A DNA stretch of 48,533 nt from assembly GCA_051453625.1 (NCBI GenBank), contig JBOZIK010000001.1:63246267-63294799 (forward strand). The letters run 5' to 3'. Positions within the stretch are counted from its first letter, which is position 1. Each line of letters begins with the position of its first letter. The DNA comes from Welwitschia mirabilis (lineage: Eukaryota > Gnetophyta > Gnetopsida > Welwitschiales). This document shows, one piece after another, positions 1 to 10,090 of this stretch. The position numbers and the translations under genes are program-made. The notes under the pieces were generated by a model. That model worked only from the letters and a program-made list of their open reading frames with translations, was not told where the DNA came from and searched no databases.

Positions 1-1041
1 GCATCGCTATTTATTTTCATAGATTAGTCTTGCATTGTTATTCTATTTCATGCATTACAATTTAATTCAATAGATTATGGTTACATATTTCTTTTTAAAA
101 TCAACTCTTTATTGTCCATACCATTGGACTTCAACGGAATTATGACATTTGGATCACTCCGTCTATACTAGCCTGTTGTATTTTGCATCTTATTTATAAT
201 TAACAAGATTGAAATTGAAATGTGAACTATTGCACAAATACACACTGCAACAACAGATCGATGTTAAAAAGTAAATCTTGTAGACATTATGTATCCATTA
301 CCTAGTCATTTTCTAGCTATCTATAACCATTGGAAGCGCAATTCAATTGTATTAAAACCTAGTAACACTTCATTATAAATACATAGGTAAGAGATGATGT
401 AGAGAACTTTTCGGCACTTTTTAAAACTAGCATATTCATTATGGATCTGAAATATCAAGTGGCATATTTTGTTAGAACATCTTTTGTATTGATTCATATT
501 TGATTAAGGAGATCTATTCTTAGAAAAAGGACTTCACTTAGAATTAGATCTAAGAACTTCGTCATTGTATTCATTTGGAGAAGAGCTCCATTCTTTGTAC
601 TGATACTAAACAAGTAATATCATAGCTATCAAGGCTTCATTGCATTACTTTTATTTTCTCTTCAAAGGTTAAGACTTAGCCTACAAAAGTCTATTGTTAA
701 TGTTGAGACTCATCCTATAAAAGTCCGCTTGTAAGGGTTAACATGTAAGCTGGTAAAACCTATGAAGTAACAGAGATCTAAGATCAAGCTTGAAAGAAGT
801 TTATTGTTGAGAGTGGAGTAGGGAAGTTTCTGAATCACTATAAATCCTACATGCATCCAAACTAGTAGTTTCTATTTTATGTTTTACATTATGATTTTTT
901 CATTCCTTGAATGTATTGTCTTGATTTCATTATTTGTTTATATATAATTTGTGATTAGATTTCTTTAATTTGTTTTGAGCCTAAGTTTTTTGAAAGAACC
1001 TATTCACCCCCACTCCTCCTCTCGGGTTCTCGATCCTATCA
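1..1041 (+). mobile_element. Sirevirus-like Ty1/copia LTR remnant (solo or truncated)
   Basis: The right end reads as a copia LTR terminus: an AACCTATTCACCCCC-type motif near 995-1010, then a CGATCCTATCA ending at 1041. The stretch 660-1010 matches the reverse complement of the LTRs at 3659-4778 and 11400-12550 in order: a block with CAAAAGTC...CTTGTAA...GGTTA, then GAGTGGAGTA...CACTATAAATC, then the CACCCCC motif. It is therefore a related LTR in the opposite orientation to the nested copia element. No PBS or gag follows; position 1042 runs straight into a gypsy protease remnant, so this is a solo LTR or a truncated end. The 5' LTR boundary is not visible and may lie before the window. The first 600 bases show little I can match. 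Confidence 0.65.
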
Positions 1042-1080
1042 GAGTTTTCATTCCCAAATTTCATTCTAACTTGATAATTC

Positions 1081-1500
1081 AAAAATGTTCTAAATTCAAA
1101 GACTTAAGGGCTATCATGATTAATGTTATTTTGGAAGAAAGCAAAAATATTAAGAAAGTCTTAATTAATAGAGGGACTTCATCAAAGTCATGCCACTTTA
1201 CATTTACAAGAATTTTAGGTTAGAAAATAAAACCACATTAACAAAAATTGCATTCAAATTAATAAATGCAACTATTAAGAAATTAATTAGAGTTATTAAG
1301 GATTTGATCATATAAATTAAGGAAGCCTTTTATCTTATAGATGTAGTCATAATTGAGGTAGAACACAATGAAGGATATATTTTACTCTTAGTATGAACAT
1401 TTTACGAAATAGCCTAATGTATTATTGACACATATACCAGAATGATGGAATGCCATGTAGAAAATAGGAAATTCATTATTTAGTTTTTGATGTAGTTAAA
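1081..1500 (+). pseudogene. gypsy aspartic protease remnant
   Basis: The translation begins KCSKFKDLRAIMINVILEE and continues through LINRGTSSK, IKDLI-IKEAFYLIDVVIIEVEHNEGY and a tail MMECHVENRKF. Segment by segment it aligns with the better preserved protease at 33100-33510 on the minus strand (KCPKFKDL, LIDIGASVN, IKEAFYPIDVVVIEV, IMECYIGNKKF). The catalytic D-x-G-A-S has become N-R-G-T-S, so the active-site aspartate is lost. Stops interrupt the frame from about 1310. An open frame from 975 to 1223 begins inside the LTR and crosses into this remnant; it is a chance fusion and not a gene. Confidence 0.8.
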
Positions 1501-2040
1501 AAATATATGAAATAATATTTTAATCTTAATAAATAAATTATAGCCTTCATGCTTATTCAAACTTAATCCATAGAAGAAAGTCTCCATATTTTATATAACA
1601 CAACTTTATTTGATCATCTTGAAGAATCTAAAAATATCATAGGAAGCCCTAGTTCCTCAAATTCATGTAACCTTAATAATAACCTCTTATATAACAACTT
1701 GTATAAAAATAAGAATTAAAAATTTAAACCCCTCCTTAATCATAATTTTAACATGTTAAATCTATTAGAAAACTCTTACATCAAGATGGAGTCACAACAA
1801 CACTGAGTGATGATTATGACTTGTATCTTATAGAATTACCAAATGGGTTGAAGTATATGTTTTTTAATAGTAACCATCTAACACCCTTTATCATTACAAA
1901 AACATTAGTATTTTAACTCCTTACATTTAGAATAAATTCTTTTTCTTAAACTCACAAATATCTCTTACCCATTTATTCTTTCATAGTTTAGTATAAAATC
2001 TCTTTTTTAGACAATGCCAAATCCATTAGGCAACCATAAA

Positions 2041-2740
2041 GAAGATTTAACCATGGCCTTAAATAACTAGTAAAGTAAGAAACCATCAAACTTATTAATG
2101 CAAGAATCATATATCACATTATTGATAGTGAATGGATTATCCCCTTATCTATATTATATTAGAAAGATGGAAAGTGGAGAGCATACATTGTCTTTCAAAA
2201 ATGAAATGATGTTATTAAGAGAATATTATCCTTTACTATTTTTAGATCAAATACTTAATATAATTCAAGGCCACTCTTACTGCTATTTCCTTAATGGCTA
2301 TAGTGATTATAATCAAGTATAGATTGTAAAATAAAGTCAATGTAAAACCACATTTACCTCATCCTTTTACACCTTTACACTTAAGAAAATGTTCTATGAT
2401 TTATGTAATAAAATTAGAACCTTTCCAAAAGTGATGTTAGGTATCTTTTCTAATATGATTGAAGAATCTATAGAAATATTTATAGATGAATTCTCTATAT
2501 TTAGTGACTCCTTTGGATAAACATTAGAAATATTAGAAAAATACCTTAATTGTTACATATCCATTGGTCTTTATTTATTTTTAAAAAAGATTTTAATCCT
2601 TGCTAAAAATGGGATAGTATTAGATCACTTCATTTTTAGTGAAGGAATTAAAATGTATTCAACCAAAATTGACATCATTACAAATCTTTCTTATCTAATA
2701 AATATCAAACAAATTAGATCTTTTCTTAATCATGCTAAAT
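2041..2740 (+). pseudogene. gypsy reverse transcriptase remnant
   Basis: One reading frame (about 2098-2740) is readable with only a few stops. Its start includes the RT segment FLDQILNIIQGHSYCYFLNG followed by YSDYNQV, matching the plant gypsy pattern DQ-L-GHSYYCFLDGYSGYNQI. It continues with QCKTTFTSSF, LCNKIRTFPKVMLGIFSNMI, then F-I-D-E-F at 2479-2493 where the family has F-x-D-D-F, so the second catalytic aspartate is replaced by Glu. Further downstream are NGIVLDHFIFSEGI and IKQIRSFLNHAKF-RRFIK, the usual end of RT. Upstream, about 2090-2200, are IDSEWIIPLSI-like and KWRAYIVF-like segments. The enzyme copied retrotransposon RNA into DNA; this copy is dead. Confidence 0.9.
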
Positions 2741-3260
2741 TTTAGAGGAGATTCATTAAGCCTATGTTAAGATATGTAAACCACTTTACTCTTTATTAGA
2801 AAGAGACATTAAGTTAAAGTGAATATTGTCAACTTACCTTTGAAAATATTAAGGATAAAATCACTTTTAAACTTATAATAGGAGGATCTAATTGAAATGA
2901 AAACTTTGAACTTATGTGTAATGCTAGTAATATGGCCATAGATGAAGTATTGGGAGAAAACATGACAAAGATTATAAGGTTATTTACTATATTATTAAAA
3001 TTTATCTTAATTATACTATGATCAAAAAATAAATTCTTGCTATTATCATTTGTCTTGATAAACTTTAAGACTATCTTCCCAATTTCCATATTAATGTTTA
3101 TACTGATTATGTCATCATTTTATATGTAATGGTTAATAAATATTTTAGTTCAAGATTTATTAGATGGATTCTTTTAATGTAAGAATTCAACTTAACCATC
3201 ATAGATAAAGAAGAAAGACATAAATTTGTTGTTGATCATCTATGTAGAATCCCTTATGAA
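2741..3260 (+). pseudogene. gypsy RNase H remnant
   Basis: After RT the same pol continues with QLTFENIKDKITFKLII and ENFELMCNASNMAIDEVLGE. The latter corresponds to the family pattern FELMCDASDYAVGAVLGQ, the RNase H start with its first catalytic Asp; here Asp has become Asn. The end is clear near 3180-3262: QEFNLTIIDKEER followed by VVDHLCRI, matching the pattern LQEFDLEI-DKKG-NVVADHLSR. The middle is frame-shifted. RNase H removes the RNA template during reverse transcription. The minus-strand open frame overlapping 2829-3089 is a shadow of this region. Confidence 0.8.
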
Positions 3261-3262
3261 TA

Positions 3263-3658
3263 ACATTCTTGACATCTCTCTTATAGCCTCCCTATTTAAA
3301 ACACCTTTCTATATGAAAAACTCTTCTACATAATACACTTTTACTCTATTTCTTATAAGCACCATTATTCATTGATATACTGACATTATTAATTATTTTA
3401 TTACCACCAAAACTCTCCAACATTAGCATCGTAATTAAACAAAATATTTTATTCACATAATAGGAGATTATAAGTGGCATGAATCATACCTCTACTAGAA
3501 ATGTAAAAATTAGATCATGCATAATTATGTGCTAAAATAGAAATAGTATGATGTCCTTATCCTTTTATGATAATATGTGTGAATGCCATTTTAGTATCTA
3601 AAAGACTTCTATGAAAATCCTACATGTCAAATTTGAAGGACACACAAAGCATAGAGGA
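3263..3658 (+). pseudogene. gypsy integrase N-terminal zinc-binding region, truncated by copia insertion
   Basis: Between about 3440 and 3640 the plus strand gives GDYKWHESYLY-KCKN-IMHNYV, resembling the plant gypsy integrase N-terminus pattern YFWDDPYLFK-C-D-IIRRCV. A weak ECHFSI-KTSMKILHVKFEG segment follows, comparable to the GGHF-KTA-KIL-GFYWP zinc-finger stretch. It stops where the copia LTR begins at 3659, and integrase resumes at about 12560. The stretch 3263-3440 is too decayed to read. Confidence 0.65.
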
Positions 3659-4778
3659 TGAGGAAAGGACGAAAGGGGGTGTGGGGGGTGAATAAGTTTT
3701 ACAAAGAAAAATTATCCTTTAAAAATATCATAAGAATATAATACTATATTTGACATTAAGAATAAATACTATTAGATAAAAATTAGATAAATAAAATAAT
3801 AAGTAAATAACTAAAACAAAAATACCCAAGATGAGCACTAGATGAAATGATTTATAATGATTTGGAAAAATTTTATTACTCCACTCTTGGTTATCAACTT
3901 TAATCCTAAGCTGATTTAGATTCTTATTACTTTATTTCTAGGTTTCTAGTTCAACCTCTAACCTTTACAAGTGGACTTTTGAGGCTCAGTGTCAATCTTT
4001 ATTAAGTAAAACTTTTGGTAAGACGAATACACCTAAATGCACTATCTTCACTAGATCTAAAGTATAAGAGGGATGGAATGAATTGCTTGAAAAGAATTCT
4101 ATATTACAAGTTCATATAGTGCAATGAATTCCTTTTTGATCAAGAATGACTAACAATAGTACAAAAGTTCCCTTTTTTTTAACAAAAAATCCATGTGAAA
4201 TATTTTTATTCATTTAGATTATATAAGAGATAGGGTTTGTACATTAAAAAATGGATTTTTCACTTTAATGACTAGGTATTAAAGGGTTAATAGCTAGAAA
4301 ACAATTTGAAAAATATCCATTTCCATTGTGATTATCACCTCCTTAAATCATTTGATCAACCAGATTAGTTACCATAACTAAAGTCAGTTGATTTAATTTT
4401 CTTCTAGTCAACCCTATTGCCTTACATCACATAGTTTGATCAACCCCATCCAGAGTGTAGTTAAATCCTTTAGTCTAAGTCCAATTGACACCTAATGAGG
4501 TCTAGTTAAATCCTTAAAAATTTTCATAGAAAATGTTAGGTCTAGGTTTGGTGGACCCCTTGTAGATTTTAATAGAAAATATTAGGTTCATGTCTAATCA
4601 ATCCAACTAGTATTCTATTAGCCCCTTATCAATATTATTAGTTTTTTAAGTTAAGAAAAATTTGAGAAAAATGTTGATTTACTTCTGACCTACAAAACTT
4701 TATTTACCTAATATTTACAACATATTAAACTATATCAAGTATGTCAGTTTGACATCAATTTAACAATAAGATTTAGCA
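3659..4778 (-). repeat. copia 3' LTR (left)
   Basis: About 1,120 bp, bounded on the plus strand by TGAGGAAAGG at 3659 and TTTAGCA at 4778. It aligns along its length with 11400-12550, including GAATAAGTTTTACAAA-GAAAAATTAT near the left end, an ATCCATGTGAAA block, TTGACCTACAAAA-TTTATTTAC and TTTGACATCAATTT at the right end. The part 4440-4620 contains imperfect tandem copies of a roughly 60-bp unit with a CTAGTTAA...TAGAAAAT-TTAGGT core, also present in the other LTR. Confidence 0.85.
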
Positions 4779-4790
4779 ATCTCCACTTTT
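4779..4790 (-). promoter_or_regulatory. copia polypurine tract
   Basis: The minus strand reads AAAAGTGGAGAT immediately before the LTR start TGCTAAATC. This is the purine-rich plus-strand primer expected just inside a copia 3' LTR. A second purine run, AGGGGAAG, lies about 65 bp upstream at 4851-4858, and Sirevirus-like elements often carry more than one such tract. Confidence 0.65.
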
Positions 4791-6790
4791 AACATTAATG
4801 GAAAACTATATTTGATTAGACACAAAAACTATTAATTTGATGTCAAAAAAACTTCCCCTAATAATATGATCAAAAAATGTTTTATATATATTACATTTTT
4901 TGCTCATTTACATATATTAAAATTCACATAATTAAGTAAGAAGCCTTTTGATGAGAATTTTTCAAGTAATATAATATTCATTACTTTTAATAAAGGTATT
5001 ACAACTAATGTTTTAAACGAAGTAAAGATATCAGCAACTGATCATAAAACAACTAAAACTGAGCATTATAAAGAAATTAAACATAACTAGAACTGATCAT
5101 TACAAAGTGAGTAGAAGTAGTTTTTAATCTTTCAACCATATAACAACTATAGAAAAACAAGGAACAAATAACAAAACAACAACAACTACACTATATTTTA
5201 TTTTCCTTTTGATACCAATGGTAAAGAAGAGAAATAGAGATACTATAAATTAGTTATACTTCTCTTTTTATTTTGACTTAGGGTTATCCTCTTCTTCTTC
5301 TTTTACCTCCTTATGTTGAGAATTGTCAACCTTCTCTGAAGTGTCTATGATCTCATACTAGCTATAATAAGAGCTTATTTTATATGAGAATTATGAGAAT
5401 AAAGGCTTTTTAGATAGGAAATAGTTTCATTAAGAGAGGCTTACTTGGAAGAAGGCAATTTAAAGGATTTCTTAGAGTAGAAAAGATATTTTAGACTAGA
5501 AAAGATATTCATGTGTAATAATGTGACACACACAATAAAAGACATGGGGGTTAACACTTTAGGCTTGGGAGGCATCTACGTCCTAAAATACTAATAAATA
5601 TTTACAATAAGAACCAAGTAAGAAAGAGCCCTAGTTTTATGATACTAAAGTTGAAAGACCATATTTTTAAGAATAATGGCAAGAACATCAATGAAGTGAT
5701 GAGTTCATACCTAATACAAAAGATATGCTTGGTAGTTGGAGGTTACATCACAATGACTAGAAATAGATAAAAAATTATAAGCAAATACAAAATGAAGAAA
5801 TAATTACTTATAAATGAGATGAGAAGTGAAAAAAGTGGATTTCCACTAATTAAACATATCACAGAGTGCACTGGTGGTTTTTACCTTGTTCTCCATCGAG
5901 TCACTTAAGAGTTATAACTTTTCATAGGTACCTTTGAGGATGAGAGGCTATTAGATATAGGATAATGCTTATTCTCTTATCAAAACTACATGAAAAGATT
6001 AGTGGAATCAATATCATAAGTAGAATTTAAATAGAACATGTGGATAAGGAAGGAGTAAGCTAAACTAGAAACTTCAAGAAATAAGACAAATCAAGCTCAT
6101 TTAAAAGTCTTTCTTTGATATATCTTAAGATAACTACTCACTCTTGGTAAATAGGTTTCTTCTTAAACATCTTTGTGAACTTATCAAGAGGTTCATCTAA
6201 CATTCTTAAATAAAAATAACATAGATATTTGCTAGCTACCTTCTTTTACCTTACTCTTCTAGAAGATCCCTTAACCATGGATGATACATGATATGTTTTA
6301 ATGATAGGAGATAAAAAGGAGGTAGAAAATTAATAAAAGATGAGAAAGATAAGTGGAAGATAAGTGAAAATGAGGAGGATGCTATTCCAAAATATTTTAT
6401 AAAAAGAGCAAAATAAGCTATTTTTGAGGAAAAAATTGGGTTCACCACCTTTCTCCCATTGAAAACCTTACAGGTATGATTGACTAGATTAAAGTTCAGT
6501 TGATATATTAAGACATGGATCATTTTTCTCTGGATTTTATCAACTAGGAATTTAGTCTAGTTAACTTTACTTAAAATAGATTACACTTGGAATGAGTCTA
6601 GGTAACTGGGTTAAAATCTAATCAATCTAACTTCTCTAAGCCTAGCTAATTAAAATAAAAATTTAGTTGATTGCCTTTTAGTCAGAGGAAGGTGATATAA
6701 ATCCTATTTTGCATTGAAGGTTTATAAATTTATGAATTTTTAAAAGTTTTATGAAACTATTAGTAAGATAGCAATTAGTATTTATGAAAT
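4791..6790 (-). other. Region between copia RNase H and 3' LTR, possible decayed extra ORF
   Basis: About 2 kb lies between the end of RNase H and the PPT, much longer than in simple copia elements but usual for SIRE/Maximus-type elements, some of which carry an extra env-like ORF here. The longest open stretch, 6251-6523 minus (90 codons), is hydrophobic in its middle (residues about 36-75) but matches nothing I can name. Near 5240-5340 the minus strand encodes an acidic, lysine-rich stretch (SEKVDNSQHKEVKEEEEDNP). At 6480-6700 there are GTCTAGTTAAC-type motifs resembling those inside the LTR. I infer a dead accessory ORF plus 3' noncoding sequence and cannot show it. Confidence 0.4.
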
Positions 6791-7165
6791 TCATGAAAAT
6801 ATTACCTTTTTGACTTGGTCTCTAAGAAAGTGATGTTTAAGTTTAATGTGTTTAATATGAGAATGATGAATAGGATTTTTTAATATGCTAATTGCACTTC
6901 TATTATCATAAAAAATAGGTACTTGATCATAGTTAATTCCAAAACCTTTGAGCATTTTCTTCATCCATAGGAGATGGATGCAACAACTTCCTACTACTAT
7001 ATATTCTACTTTTATAGTAGAAAGAAAGATATAATTTTTTTTCTTACTTGTCCATCCTACCAAATATGATCTAAGAAAAAAACAATTTGTGCTTTCTCTT
7101 TTTGATCATTCTTGTACCTAACCCGATCTGCATCACTAAATCCTACAAGTTTAAATGATGTGCTT
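6791..7165 (-). pseudogene. copia RNase H remnant
   Basis: Open over 90 codons from 7063 to 6791. It starts MVGWTSKKKNYIFLSTIKVEY and continues VVGSCCIHLLWMKKMLKGFG, FYDNRSAISILKNPIHHSHI and KHIKLKHHFLRDQV. These match, in order, the copia RNase H pattern W-SKKQ--ALSTAEAEY, A-SCCAQLLWMKQ-L, CDN-SAI-L-NPV-HSRTKHI--RYHFLRD. The E of AEAEY is kept (KVEY) and the D of C-DN is kept (YDN). Upstream, 7165-7064 still encodes the DADWA-like approach to the domain but is broken. Confidence 0.9.
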
Positions 7166-7204
7166 TTAGGATACCATAGCCTAAAATCACTAGTATTTTT
7201 TATG

Positions 7205-8170
7205 TGTCATATGATTATTTTAATAGCTGGAGATGAGATCCCTTATGATTTACTTGATATCTAGTATACACAACCACACTAAACTTTATATTAGGTCTAT
7301 TGGATTTTAAATATAATAAGCTTTCTATCATACTCCTATAGAGTTTTTCATTGATTAATTTTCTATAATTCTCAAAACTTACTTTACATGATGTTGACAT
7401 GGAAGTGGTGGTTGATTTTTCATTCTTAAGTCCAAATTACTTTACCAATTTCTTAGCATACTTTTATTAAAAAATAAAAATTCCATGCTTGATTTGTCTA
7501 ATTTGTAACCATAAGAACATGCTTATTTCTCCTAGCATGCTCATTTTAAAATGAGTTACTATGATGTTAACAAACACTTGTGAGAGCCCCTCTTTTAAAG
7601 CCTTAAAAATTATATCATCAACATATATCTGAAAAATAATCAAATCTTGCTTAACTTTCTTGATAAAGAGAGTTTTATCTATAGCTTCCCTATTATAACC
7701 ACTATCCTTAAAAAAAGTTATTAATTTTTCATACAAGGTCTTGGAGACCTATTTCAATCCATACAAGGCCTTTTTATGTCTATAAACATGGTTTGTTTAT
7801 AAGGTTTTATGAAGCCTCTTCATTGTCCCACATACAACTATTCATTAAGTGTTTTATTTAAGAAAGCACTTTTTATGTACATTTGAAAAATTTTAAAATT
7901 TTTAAAATATGTAAATGAAAGAAAATTATGAATGCTATCTAATCTAGCCATTAAAGGAAAAGTTTCTCCTACATTAATCCCTTTAATCTAATTGTAACCT
8001 TAAGCTACTAATGTTTTCTTATTCTCAAGCACATTATTGTGTTCATTATACTTATTCTTAAATATCCACTTTATTCCAATTACATTATGAACCTTAGATC
8101 TTTTCACTAGTTTTTAAACATTATTTCTTTTAAATTTTTGTAACTCTTTTTTTATTACCATCATTCACTC
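7205..8170 (-). pseudogene. copia reverse transcriptase remnant
   Basis: Reading from 8168 downward: ELQKFKRNNV, NVIGIKWIFKNKYNEHNNVL, a stop-interrupted LVA-GYN-IKGINVGETFPL, MARLDSIHNFLSF, QMYIKSAFLNKTLNE, then LYEKLITFF-like and KTLFIKK, QIYVDDIIFKA and FKMSMLGEISMFLWLQIRQI. This is the copia RT in order. The catalytic Y-V-D-D box is intact at 7614-7625, but the first catalytic aspartate of QMDVKSAF has become Tyr. The last part, 7215-7400, gives RSMIESLLYLKSNRPNIKFSV, the RT-to-RNase H connection. Several stops and at least two frame changes make it inactive. Confidence 0.92.
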
Positions 8171-8484
8171 TTATGAACTTTAGCCTCTTCATAGTTCTTA
8201 GGTTTAACTTGAGAAGGATAACAAACATGAGCACAAAAAGATTTAAGAGAATTTCTTGTATGTATTCTTGAGTTTACATCTCTAATAACTACGTTAAAAG
8301 GATAATTTTTAAATTATTTGAATTTATTGGGAGTTGATTATCATGTTGTTTCCTCTTTTTTTCTATTTATAACTTCCTTATTAGTTGTGATATTTTTGTA
8401 GTAATCTTCTTCACCACTTATAGGTAGAGGTTTGGAACTGATGTCATCTATTTACAAATTTAAGGATTATTCCACTATTAAACT
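8171..8484 (-). pseudogene. copia integrase-RT linker, decayed
   Basis: This lies between the end of integrase and the start of RT. The minus strand shows only short readable bits (acidic and Ser/Thr-rich, with stops), as expected for the variable linker of copia polyproteins. No separate gene is visible. Confidence 0.5.
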
Positions 8485-9190
8485 TCATTTTTTGAAGACA
8501 CTATAAGCTCTAATTTTAGTTGAATATCCAATAAAGATTACTTCATCTAACTTACACTCAAATTTTCTCAAATGTTCTCTATCTTTCAAAGTAAAGCACT
8601 TACTTCTAAAAACTTTAAAATAGGATACATTTAATTTTCTTCCTTCCCAAAGTTCATAGGGGATTTTATTCATGCAAAGTTTTAAATAAAATCTATTGAT
8701 AATTTAACATGTAGCATGCATTTCTTTAGCCCAAAAGGTTTTGGATACCTCCTTATCACTTAACATTGTTCTTGCCATCTCTTAAAGAATCGTATTTTTT
8801 TTTTTTTGCCATTCCTTTTTTATGGGATTTTTGGCATTAAAAACTGATGTTATATACCATTTTCCACATACTATTTTTTTAAAAAAATGGTTCTTAAATT
8901 ATCCTCCATGATTTCTTCTAATTCATTTAATAGTTTACCCCTTTTCATTCTGAATTTACTTATAGATTTCAACACAACTTTTGAAAGTTTTAGCCTTGTT
9001 TTCTAGAAAAGTAATCCAGCTGAACCTAACGTAGTAATCCATCATCATTAGAAGGTATCTTTTTTCTACCATGATTTTAGTTTGAGAAGGACCCATCAAG
9101 TCGATGTTAATAATTTTAAGGGACATTATTAAGAATACTAAGTTTTTACTTTTATGGGAGGTTCTTATTTTTCCCCTTTTTGGCATGTAT
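8485..9190 (-). pseudogene. copia integrase remnant
   Basis: Two open pieces remain. The piece 9186-8956 contains IINIDLMGPSQT followed by YLLMMMDYYVRFSWITFLEN and KAKTFKSC, matching the rve core pattern IDLFGP---GG-YYLVIVDDYSRFTWVFFL. The first catalytic Asp (IDL) is kept. The piece 8673-8485 gives KIPYELWEGRKLNVSYFKVF, CFTLKDREHLRKFECKLDEV and FIGYSTKIRAYSVFKK, the typical copia integrase C-terminal part. The middle (8674-8955) is frame-shifted, includes a T-run at 8795-8808, and has a weak ANTA-YL-NR-like stretch near 8780-8830 that I could not confirm. Confidence 0.88.
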
Positions 9191-9340
9191 CACATAATCC
9201 ATGTTTACCAAATGATCTTAGGAATCCCTCTCATTATTTCCTTTTTAATTATGGTTTTAAGATGGTCATAGGTTATGTGACCTAAACATTGATTTCATAA
9301 CTCTTATTAGTTTATAGGTCAAAAAATGAAAAATAGTAGA
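9191..9340 (-). pseudogene. copia GAG-pre-integrase domain remnant
   Basis: The minus strand from about 9300 downward reads LGHITYDHLKTIIKKEIMRG followed by IPKI, then LCDTCQKGK in an adjacent frame. These correspond to the copia pre-integrase zinc region, pattern LWHKRLGHAS---L-KL-K--LVRGLPK and CDACQLGK. The leading W-H of the zinc-binding set is lost, and one frame change separates the two halves. Confidence 0.78.
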
Positions 9341-9399
9341 GGATTGATAAATACTATAAACATTATCTAATCTATTTGCTATAAGCAGAATATCATCTA

Positions 9400-9640
9400 T
9401 TTTATGATGTCTAACTCACACTTTTAATAATAAAAATAAAAATAACTCTATGACCTTTATCACAAATTTAACTAATACCAAGCTAATTATGTTTAAGAAC
9501 ATTTATATATAAAACTTCATTAATTTTAGGCATGTTACCTTCATTAATGCTTCCATTCCTTCACTTTTTGCCTTTCCTTCATAACTAAACGTTACTTCTT
9601 CTCTGTCAAAATCATTGAAGTGTTGGAATCTTAATTTATC
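9400..9640 (-). pseudogene. copia protease remnant (C-terminal part)
   Basis: The minus strand gives FNDFDREEVTFSYEGKAKSE, then KLMKFYI-MFLNIISLV and LVKFVIKVIE, comparable to Sirevirus protease text of the form GG-VTFGDN-KGKIIG-G and VENVLLVDGLKHNLLSISQLCDKGY-VIFE. The N-terminal catalytic DSGCSRHMTG stretch is not recognisable. Between 9660 and 9960 the sequence is AT-rich filler that does not read as protease, so a small insertion may have removed it. Confidence 0.6.
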
Positions 9641-9659
9641 ATCTATTATATGCTAATAT

Positions 9660-10090
9660 AACCTACAATTTAAGTATTAACAAGTTACACTAGAAGCCTT
9701 AGACGTTGTTTGAATTAAGAATCTTTTCAAATTATTAACCCTTATCCACTTAGTTTTTTCTTTGAAATATTATGATATAAAAGCTTTAAAAATGAATTTG
9801 AATGGAAAAGTACTAGTATGATCTAAAAATAGCATCACTTTTTTAAATTTTTAAAATAATTTTAAGTGACCTGATTTTTAAAAAAAATTATAAGTAATCT
9901 TTAAAAGGAAATTATTACATTTCCCTATTTCCTCATTAAAGAAAGTGGCTAGTTTTGGGGAGGTAAATCCAATACCTCTTTTGTCATAGATCACTTTTCA
10001 TATTTCAAGAATCTATTCTAATTTACTAATTACAAAATATGATAAACTTTTTACCTCTTGAATTAGATCCATGTTATCCATTTAAACCTT
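9660..10090 (-). other. AT-rich stretch interrupting copia gag-protease
   Basis: No copia coding text is recognisable here, although the protease N-terminus is expected at this point. The sequence contains short internally similar A/T runs (TTTTTAAATTTTTAAAATAA, TTTAAAAAGGAAA-like). It may be a small inserted element or local decay. I see no terminal inverted repeat or target duplication that would decide. Confidence 0.3.

Larger units (their letters stand above)
1042..3658 (+). mobile_element. Decayed Athila-like Ty3/gypsy pol, left part
   Basis: Plus-strand pol remnant read in order as protease, pre-RT spacer, RT, RNase H and the N-terminal integrase zinc region. It is cut at 3658 by the copia element and resumes at 12551. 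Gag is absent and would lie upstream of the LTR that ends at 1041. The protease and the pre-RT motif NGLKYMFFN (about 1840-1870) match the minus-strand element at 28405-36952, so both belong to one family or close sister families. Many stops and frameshifts mean it is not functional. Confidence 0.85.

Noticed and set aside
975-1223. 82-codon plus-strand open frame
   Set aside because: It starts inside the LTR end and runs into a decayed gypsy protease; a chance fusion frame with no independent support.
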